From DASRIA01 sp963724065 (lineage in GTDB: Bacteria > Actinomycetota > Thermoleophilia > Solirubrobacterales > JBBDJG01), in NCBI GenBank assembly GCA_963724065.1, contig CAVRTB010000006.1:62001-126000 (forward strand): DNA of 64,000 bases, written 5' to 3'. Both the position numbers and the translations under genes were made by a program. Position 1 is the stretch's first letter. Each line of letters opens with the position of its first letter. Positions 58,126 to 64,000 of this stretch are shown here, piece by piece. The notes beneath the pieces are model-generated. The model ran no database searches, was not told where the DNA came from, and was given only the letters and a program-made list of their open reading frames with translations.

Positions 58126-60471
58126 ATGAAGGCGCCCGCTCGATCGGTCCCGGCCATGCTGCGGGGGGAGGAAAAGGACAGGCCGGTCCCGCGCGACCCG
58201 GCCCGCGCCGGGGGCGACCGCCGCGCGGCGGTCGCCGTCTGGGGCTTCGTGCAGCGCCACCACGTTTCGCTGCTTCTGCTCGCGATCCTCGCCGTGGCGG
58301 CGATCCCGCGAATGTGGGCGAGCATGGACGTCGGATTCCGCGGCGACGAGGCCGTCTATGCGGGCCAGGCCGCGGTGCTGGCGGGCGACGACGAGCTCGA
58401 CCGCTACTTCGTGCTGGCCTCGCGCGGCAACTCCAACTTCCTCTTCTACCAGGGGGTGGTCGCATTCTTCTATCTGCTGTTCGGCGTGTCGGACATCGCG
58501 GCGCGGCTCGTGACCGTAGCGTTCAGCCTTGGGACCGTGGTGCTGTGCTTCGAGCTCGGCCGCACGCTCTACGGTCGCCACGTCGGGTTGCTGGCTGCCG
58601 GTTTCATGGCGCTCAGCGGATATGCCGTGCTGCTCGGCAGGCTGGCACTGCTCGACTCGTCGCTGGTGTTCCTGTTCACGCTGTCGATCCTGTGCTTTGC
58701 GAAATGGCTGACGACGGATCGAAATGCGTGGCTCTACGCGTTCGCTGCCGCGTCCGCACTGACGATCCAGTCGAAGGTCACCGGCGGACTCGTGCTCGTG
58801 ATCGCCCTCAACTATCTGCTCGTATCACGTGAGCTGCGGCGCCTCAGCGCGCGCCGGCTTGCGATCGCCGCAGGCGCATTCACCGTCTTCTTCATCCCGG
58901 TGCTCGTGCAGCTGGCGCTGAAGGCGGACCAGCTGCTCAAGTTCCTCGGGGACAGCGGGGACCGGGTCGCGCACGTGCCCTGGTACTACTACCTCGACAA
59001 GCTGACCGGGTACGAGGGCTTCGTCACCCCGGCGCTGTGGCTCGTGGGGATCGCGATCGCGCTGCGGCGCTGGACCCCCGGCGACCGGTTGCTGCTGTTC
59101 TGGGCCTTCGTCGTCGCGCTCTTCTTCCATCTCTATCCGCTGAAGGCCTTCAACTACATGCTGCCGGTGATACCGGCGGTCTCGGTCCTGGCGGGGCGGG
59201 GCGTCCACGACACGGTGGTGGCGCTCGTCGCCGGGTGGCGGGGCCTTTGCCGGCGCGGGAGCCTGCGCCGGCGCGGGAGCCTGCGATGGCTCACCCGCGC
59301 AGGCCGGCCGATCGCGGTGCCCGTCGCGCTGGTCGCGGCCGCGTGCACGACCGTGCTCGTCGCGGCACCGGTTGTCGACGTTGCGCGCAGCGACAGCTAC
59401 TTCGGGCTGCGGGAGGCGGGGCTCTGGCTGAAGGCGAACACGCGTCCGGAGGAGGGCGTGATGACCCTTTCGAAGGGCTCGGCACAGTACGCGCTGTCCT
59501 TCTACGCGCGCCGTGACGCCTATCCGTTCGGGCGCTTCCGGCTCGCGACGATCTTCCCCGGCGGCGCCGTCCGCAGCCCGCGCCCCGCTGCCGACGGGCC
59601 CTCGCGCGACTGGGTCAACTACTGGCCCCCAAGGCTGATCAAGGATCGCGAGGTGTCCTATCTCGTCTACTACACGGACGAGGGGGACGACCCGCCGGAG
59701 AACCCACTCGTGGACTCTGCCCACCAGGAGAGGTTCAGGCGGTTCATCGAAGCCTACGGCGGCCGGCTGATGCACGTCGTGTACCGCAACCACGAGGGCC
59801 GCGCTTGGATCTACAAGGTAACGAAGCTCGAGCGACGGCCGAGCATCACCTTCCGGTCAGGAACGCGCACGCTCAGGGTTCGCGGCGAGGGGTTCCGGTT
59901 CAACTCGAAGGTCGCGCTCTACTACCACCAGGCGAAGCGAGGGGACTTCAGGGCGAACGCGAACGGATCGTTCACCGGCCGCATACGCGTTCCCTACTAC
60001 GTCCACCGACGCTATTGGCTGATCGCCAACGACAACTTCGGCAACTACGCGTCGTCGGTCGGGCTCGAGCCCACCCTGCGCAACCGCCGCGCACGGCGGC
60101 GCATCGCGCGCAAGGTCGGGGTCCCGGGCAAGCGGCGCAGGCCCCCCGCCGTGGCAGGGCGTGGCCCGCTGGACGTGCGGCTCGACATGCCCAAGGCGGC
60201 GCAGGTCGGCGCCGAGTTGCCCGTGCGCGTGCGCGTGCGGGTGAAGGGCTCGCGTGCCGGCGGTGCCCAGAGCCACCTCTTCTTCCAGATCTTCTCGCGC
60301 GACGGCAAGACGCCCGTGCGGTTCCGTGAGCGGGTCACCAACACGCTCGGCACCGCCTACGTGCACATCGCGGCGCTCGAGCTGCCCGGCTTCTACAAGC
60401 TGAAGGTGTACGCGTCCAAGGGCCGCCACCGCGGGAGGGTGACCAGGACCTTCAAGGTCCGCCGCCGCTGA
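58126..60471 (+). CDS. ArnT/PMT-type membrane glycosyltransferase (GT39-like)
   Basis: 781 aa. About ten membrane helices between residues 45 and 430 follow a basic N-terminus. The first outer loop has FRGDEAVYAGQAAVLAG, whose Asp-Glu is the catalytic pair of lipid-phosphate-sugar-dependent GT39/GT83 enzymes. The C-terminal 220 residues are two beta domains (FRSGTRTLRVRGEGFRFNSK; PLDVRLDMPKAAQVGAELPV) outside the membrane. It probably uses the polyprenyl-phosphate sugar made by the GT2 fusion 13 bases upstream. Confidence 0.92.
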   Translation: MKAPARSVPAMLRGEEKDRPVPRDPARAGGDRRAAVAVWGFVQRHHVSLLLLAILAVAAIPRMWASMDVGFRGDEAVYAGQAAVLAGDDELDRYFVLASRGNSNFLFYQGVVAFFYLLFGVSDIAARLVTVAFSLGTVVLCFELGRTLYGRHVGLLAAGFMALSGYAVLLGRLALLDSSLVFLFTLSILCFAKWLTTDRNAWLYAFAAASALTIQSKVTGGLVLVIALNYLLVSRELRRLSARRLAIAAGAFTVFFIPVLVQLALKADQLLKFLGDSGDRVAHVPWYYYLDKLTGYEGFVTPALWLVGIAIALRRWTPGDRLLLFWAFVVALFFHLYPLKAFNYMLPVIPAVSVLAGRGVHDTVVALVAGWRGLCRRGSLRRRGSLRWLTRAGRPIAVPVALVAAACTTVLVAAPVVDVARSDSYFGLREAGLWLKANTRPEEGVMTLSKGSAQYALSFYARRDAYPFGRFRLATIFPGGAVRSPRPAADGPSRDWVNYWPPRLIKDREVSYLVYYTDEGDDPPENPLVDSAHQERFRRFIEAYGGRLMHVVYRNHEGRAWIYKVTKLERRPSITFRSGTRTLRVRGEGFRFNSKVALYYHQAKRGDFRANANGSFTGRIRVPYYVHRRYWLIANDNFGNYASSVGLEPTLRNRRARRRIARKVGVPGKRRRPPAVAGRGPLDVRLDMPKAAQVGAELPVRVRVRVKGSRAGGAQSHLFFQIFSRDGKTPVRFRERVTNTLGTAYVHIAALELPGFYKLKVYASKGRHRGRVTRTFKVRRR

Positions 60472-60486
60472 CGCGGGCGGCTCGGC

Positions 60487-62058
60487 CTACGGCAGCTCGC
60501 GGTAGTACACGAGCTCGCCGGCCTCGCCCTTGGCCGCACCCTGGAGCGGGATGAAGAGCGTGGTGAGCACCGCGGGGCGCCCGGACGGGGCGGTCAGGAC
60601 AGTCGCGCTCGGGTTCGCGAAGGCGGTGCTGCCGCCGTGGGTCCGGATCGCGAGCGGGGTGGCGCGGCGCGTCGACCAGTCGTACAGGTAGGTCCGCCAC
60701 GACCCAAAGTCGCCCTTCGTGAACTGGACCTCGTGCAGGTTGTACGAGATGCCCGCGAACGCGAGGTTGTCACGGTCGCCGATGTTGCCGCGCGGGCCAA
60801 AGGCCTCGAACGGCGCGTCGAGCGCCGGTTGTGGGGCCGCCGACCACTGCGCGAACCCGTTGAGCGTGCCGCGCGCCTGGCGATCGACGTCGCAGTTCTT
60901 GAAGTAGTGGAAGCCAACGTCGATTGACGACCCCGTCGCCCCGTAGACGTTCGGCGTGCCCTCCGCGCATTTCGAGAGCATGCGCGGTGCCTGGAACGCG
61001 GCGTCGGGGGAGCCTGCCAGCAGCCGCTCGATCGTGGGAAAGCGCTCGAACCCGAGGCAGTTCCCGCCGGGGCCGGTGCCCGTGCAGCCCACGTCCTTCT
61101 CGAATGCCACGACGAACGCGCCGCCGGGAAGCCGCGAGATCGTCGGCTGCGACGCGTTCGGTTCGAGGTCCACCCTGTGGGCCCAGGTCACCAGATCGCG
61201 CGACGTGGCGAGCATCGTCGTGAAGACGCCGGCGGTGAGCGAGTGGTAGACGCCCAGGTAGCTGCCGTCACCGGCGGGGACGACCTTCAGCGTGTCCATC
61301 GAGCGGCCGCGGTCGTCCCGGGTGCCGTACCGGTGGGCGGTCGCTTGCCCGACGGACTGGATCAGCGACGCCAGCAGGTGCGCCTGTGGGGAGGTGCCGC
61401 CGCCTCCCGGTCCTGTGGGTGAGCCGGCGCCGGGCCCGCCGGAGACCGTGAAGCCGAGCGCGGCGCGCCCCGCGCGCACGACGATCCGGTGGCGCCCCGC
61501 CGAGAGCTCCGGTCGCAGCGTGCGGGCCGCGGCGCCGCGGCTGCTCGTGCGGGCGCCGCCCGCGACGCGGGCGCCGTCGAGGGTGACCCGCAGGCGGCGG
61601 TTGCGAGGGAACCCGCGCACCCGGACTGCCACGACCGAGCGCGTTCCTGCCGTGCCGACGGCCCATCGCACACGCGCGCCCGTGGCGGCCGATACCTCGC
61701 CGGAGGTGGGATGCGTGGCGCGCGTCACATGGAGAAAGTTCACGACGCGGCGGCCCCGGCCCCGCGTCGCGATCGCCAGCGAGCGGCGCCTGGTGGGCGG
61801 GACGTCGATCGCGGCCCGGAAGGCGCGCCGACCGTCCACCGTTACACGCGTCGGCGAGGCTCCTCGTGCGCTCACACGCACCACGCTTCCCGGCGGGAAC
61901 CCGGCCCCGCGCAGCTCGGCACGGGCGCCGGGCGGCGCGGCTGCCGGTGTGAGCGTCACGCGCGCCGTGGCGCCGGCCTGCGGGACGGCGCCGAGCAGCG
62001 CAGCGAGTATCACGAGAGCGGCCGTCGTGACCGCGCGGCTTGGCCTTTTCGGATCCAT
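60487..62058 (-). CDS. secreted IPT-like / beta-propeller protein
   Basis: 523 aa. The signal peptide ends near residue 30 (AVPQAGATA). Two Ig-like domains rich in Arg/Gly follow (about 31-115, PPGARAELRGAGFPPGSVVRV, and 116-205), then a Gly/Pro linker and a C-terminal domain with repeated short strands (GDGSYLGVYHSL, RDLVTWAHRVDL, QPTISRLPGGAFVVAFE) like five-bladed glycosidase-type propellers. Two Cys pairs are present. The catalytic site is unclear. Convergent with the GT39 gene. Confidence 0.78.
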   Translation of the reverse strand: MDPKRPSRAVTTAALVILAALLGAVPQAGATARVTLTPAAAPPGARAELRGAGFPPGSVVRVSARGASPTRVTVDGRRAFRAAIDVPPTRRRSLAIATRGRGRRVVNFLHVTRATHPTSGEVSAATGARVRWAVGTAGTRSVVAVRVRGFPRNRRLRVTLDGARVAGGARTSSRGAAARTLRPELSAGRHRIVVRAGRAALGFTVSGGPGAGSPTGPGGGGTSPQAHLLASLIQSVGQATAHRYGTRDDRGRSMDTLKVVPAGDGSYLGVYHSLTAGVFTTMLATSRDLVTWAHRVDLEPNASQPTISRLPGGAFVVAFEKDVGCTGTGPGGNCLGFERFPTIERLLAGSPDAAFQAPRMLSKCAEGTPNVYGATGSSIDVGFHYFKNCDVDRQARGTLNGFAQWSAAPQPALDAPFEAFGPRGNIGDRDNLAFAGISYNLHEVQFTKGDFGSWRTYLYDWSTRRATPLAIRTHGGSTAFANPSATVLTAPSGRPAVLTTLFIPLQGAAKGEAGELVYYRELP

Positions 62059-62122
62059 GATCAGGCGGGTACGAGTACGACCCGGCTTAGGCTAACGCAC
62101 GCTCACGGTGCGCCGGTGAGGG

Positions 62123-62686
62123 TCAGCCGGTGGTCTGGGCTTCGCGGGCGGCGCCCGGGACCAACTCGGGGGCGACGGGCCGGCCGTAGCGGCGCGCCGC
62201 CTCGGCGATGCCGTCGAGGTCCACGAGGTCGACCTCGAGGTCGCTCGCGAGTGCCCGGACGGCATCGATCTGACGGGTGCTCCAGCGCGAGTAGAGGGCG
62301 AGCGCCTCGACACGCGCGTGCTCGGCCCTCATTCCCTCCTCGTGCAGCTCGATCGATCCCCACAAGGTCACGATGCCCGCGACCCCGCGGAAGTCGACCG
62401 TGGGAAAGTTGAGGTCGGGCTCGTAGTACGCGTAGATGCCGCACGTGCAGCCGCGATCGGGAGCGCCGTGGCCGGGCGGGGCCGAGCGCCGGGCGTCGGC
62501 GTCGGGCGACTCCGAGCACATGCACGCCGCGGTCATGTCACGGCCCGTCCACAAGACCGGGAGGTAGACGGACCGCAGCCCCTCATCGACGACCCGCCAA
62601 CTGCGGAACGCGACGACGGGTTCGATCAGGTCGGGCGCGCGCTCCGCAGCCGGCGCTGGAAGGCCGGGCGTGACCTCCTCGATCAC
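62123..62686 (-). CDS. conserved hypothetical, Cys-containing protein
   Basis: 187 aa with a GTG start. Recognisable pattern: VVAFRSWRV, RSVYLPVLWTGRDMTAACMC, RGCTCGIYAYYEP, VTLWGSIELHEEGMRAEHARV. The two Cys-x-Cys motifs (AACMC, GCTCG) could bind a metal. Actinobacterial homologues are known to me only as hypothetical proteins. No signal peptide or membrane helix. Confidence 0.75.
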   Translation of the reverse strand: MIEEVTPGLPAPAAERAPDLIEPVVAFRSWRVVDEGLRSVYLPVLWTGRDMTAACMCSESPDADARRSAPPGHGAPDRGCTCGIYAYYEPDLNFPTVDFRGVAGIVTLWGSIELHEEGMRAEHARVEALALYSRWSTRQIDAVRALASDLEVDLVDLDGIAEAARRYGRPVAPELVPGAAREAQTTG

Positions 62687-63127
62687 GGGCGGGAGGGCGC
62701 GGACGAGCGGCGTGGGGTGGGGGGACGGCGCTCGGAGCGCTGGGGAGCGGTCTTCGCCGGCGGGACGTCCGTGCGGTCCTGCCTGGCGGGGCGGCGGATC
62801 GGCTCGACCCGGATCGTCCGGGAAGGCTTGCGGAAGGTACCTGCCGGCGGGCGGTACGCGCGATCCGCGGTGCGGACCGGGGTTGCCGGCCCGTCTGTCG
62901 ATATGTCGGGCAAGTGGGAGTACAAGCTTGCCTTGGCCGCTCTCTCGGCGGCCTCCGCCTCGTCAGTTCCATCGGCGGACTCGGGACACTCTCTTTAGCA
63001 AAACCCTACCGAGATGGCCGGGCCTCCCTGTGAAAGCCCCGTTATGAGTCCGTTACTGACCGGTTAACCGTAACCGCGCAACGTCAAACGCGCGCCGGTC
63101 CGGCCGCGGCGCCCCGCCGCTCCTCGA
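62687..63127. other. 441-bp gap without a convincing gene
   Basis: It lies between two minus-strand genes. A TTG-started, Pro/Arg-rich 80-codon minus-strand frame (62683-62925) ends in a GTGA overlap with the gene at 62686 but looks compositionally random. A 30-codon plus-strand frame beginning MSGKWEYK (about 62904-62998) recalls the start of DUF4177 proteins but stops early. CGGTTAACCG (63061-63070) is a 10-bp palindrome. Confidence 0.4.
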
Positions 63128-63865
63128 TCATGGGACGAGGAGGCCTTGGACCGCGAACAGCGTGTTGTCGGCGGTGCTCGCCCCGCCGTCGGGACCGCCG
63201 TCGAGCACCCGCACCTGACCGAGGGCGGCGAGCGTGCGATCTCCGTTCTCGATGCTCGAGCAGCCGTCGACTGGACAGAGACCCTGCACGAACTTGCAAC
63301 TCGCGCCGATCGCCGGGTCTGCCGTGGCCACACACGAGAACTGAACGATCGACGGGATCTCGATCATCGTCGCGGCATCCGTGCCGCCGCCGGGCGCAGT
63401 CGCATTGTCGTGGTCGGTCAGGCGCAACGTCATGTCGGCCAGCAATTGCCCGGCGTAGTCGGGACCGCCGGAGGCATTCGCGCTGCCGCAGGCGGTCGTC
63501 ATGGCGGGCTTGCACCGCACGTCGCTGATCTCAACTGCGACCGCGATGTTGTCCGGGTCGCCCGGGAGCACGCCGAGCCGGAAGAAGCCGACAGCGTTGG
63601 CGGCTGCCCCGTTCGCGTCCGGTGTGCCGACGGTCAGGTAGGCGGACGACTGCGCAGGCGGGTTGCACGACGGGTAGGCGAGTGGCGGGCCGTGCCTCCG
63701 GTCGGGTGCCGTACACGGGTTGTACGCAGGAACGAGAGGCACGCGAAACGGCGAGGCACCCTTTGGGCGCGGATGGGTCGCTTGGACCGGCGCAATGAAG
63801 AGCAGACAAGAAGCGGCCAGTCCTCCCACCAGCAACACTGCTCGCATGGATCGAAGCGTCGGCAT
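63128..63865 (-). CDS. secreted protein of the 'THPRPKGA' family
   Basis: 245 aa from ATG 63865 after GAAGGACGAG; the open frame extends upstream to 63928 without a better site. The signal peptide ends near residue 30 (LFIAPVQA), then THPRPKGASPFRVPLVPAYNPC. It has the same length and spaced motifs as the protein at 37712-38449: HGPPLAYPSCNPPAQSS, ISDVRCKP, ASGGPDYAGQL, VRVLDGGPDG, TADNTLF, with extra Cys in the C-terminal part (GLCPVDGCSS). Unknown function, extracellular. Confidence 0.8.
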   Translation of the reverse strand: MPTLRSMRAVLLVGGLAASCLLFIAPVQATHPRPKGASPFRVPLVPAYNPCTAPDRRHGPPLAYPSCNPPAQSSAYLTVGTPDANGAAANAVGFFRLGVLPGDPDNIAVAVEISDVRCKPAMTTACGSANASGGPDYAGQLLADMTLRLTDHDNATAPGGGTDAATMIEIPSIVQFSCVATADPAIGASCKFVQGLCPVDGCSSIENGDRTLAALGQVRVLDGGPDGGASTADNTLFAVQGLLVP

Positions 63866-64000
63866 CTCGTCCTTCTCGCGTCCCCTTCGCAGTGAGGCGA
63901 CACTACCGCGATGAATAGCAGGCGGCAAGAAGGAAAGGGCGGGCTATCGGCGCCGGAAAATCGGGGTCAGTGGATCCAGCTCCGGCAGGTTGAGCAGCTA

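Noticed and set aside
62683..62925. 80-codon minus-strand Pro/Arg-rich frame overlapping the 62686 gene start
   Set aside because: The GTGA overlap is suggestive, but the composition looks like random high-GC sequence and the start is a weak TTG.
62904..62998. Short DUF4177-like frame (MSGKWEYK start)
   Set aside because: Only 30 codons, no ribosome site, and the similarity stops after the first residues; probably chance.

Overview
The window is high-GC DNA (roughly 70% by eye) with densely packed genes, frequent GTG/TTG starts and 4-base stop/start overlaps. An Mce transporter operon, PknB-type kinase, PepSY-linked two-component system, RDD and DUF202 membrane proteins, and several SnoaL-like paralogues that begin MSQ(E/Q)NVE point to an actinobacterium. 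The best guess is Thermoleophilia, order Solirubrobacterales. This placement is inferred from gene content; there is no rRNA gene in the window.

Layout. 1-6993: the distal part of an mce operon with five MlaD/Mce proteins, the first cut by the window edge. 7067-11629: a glycolytic operon gap-pgk-tpiA-gpmI with overlapping genes. 11705-19561: signalling and envelope genes (Ser/Thr kinase, lipoprotein, phosphodiesterase, secreted protein, M48 protease, GAF-GGDEF cyclase, DUF3467). 19582-24970: rlmH, a K+-channel-like RCK protein, argS, an esterase and three membrane or accessory genes. 25206-26443: ccdA and ccmH for cytochrome c / thiol redox maturation.

26754-30374 holds a tRNA-Gly(CCC) and a 3.6 kb integrated islet bounded by a 27-bp direct repeat of the tRNA 3' end. 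It carries an excisionase remnant, an integrase broken by indels, and three cargo ORFs of unknown function. 30473-38449 mixes four SnoaL-like genes, a decayed SnoaL start, a secreted M19/amidohydrolase-like enzyme, a penicillin acylase and a secreted protein with a paralogue at the right end of the window. 38482-43272 is metabolic (MBL hydrolase, acyl-CoA dehydrogenase, VOC protein, BBE-like oxidase, PPK2). 43617-46849 is a response regulator / histidine kinase / PepSY / lipoprotein cassette.

46846-62058 looks like a surface and secretion locus. It has two related secreted metallophosphoesterases: one with RTX-like repeats and degraded metal motifs, and one of 2067 aa with 14 FN3 and 3 DNRLRE-like domains. 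It also has a TolB-like propeller, a GT2-GtrA-P-loop fusion, a GT39-type membrane glycosyltransferase and a secreted propeller protein. A further secreted protein closes the window.

Items that stand out are a dispersed ~170-bp palindromic repeat that starts exactly at the stop codons of three minus-strand genes; the tRNA islet; a pseudo-phosphoesterase; an atypical K+-channel filter; two genes that seem to lack a canonical start codon; and a leader motif shared by SnoaL genes.
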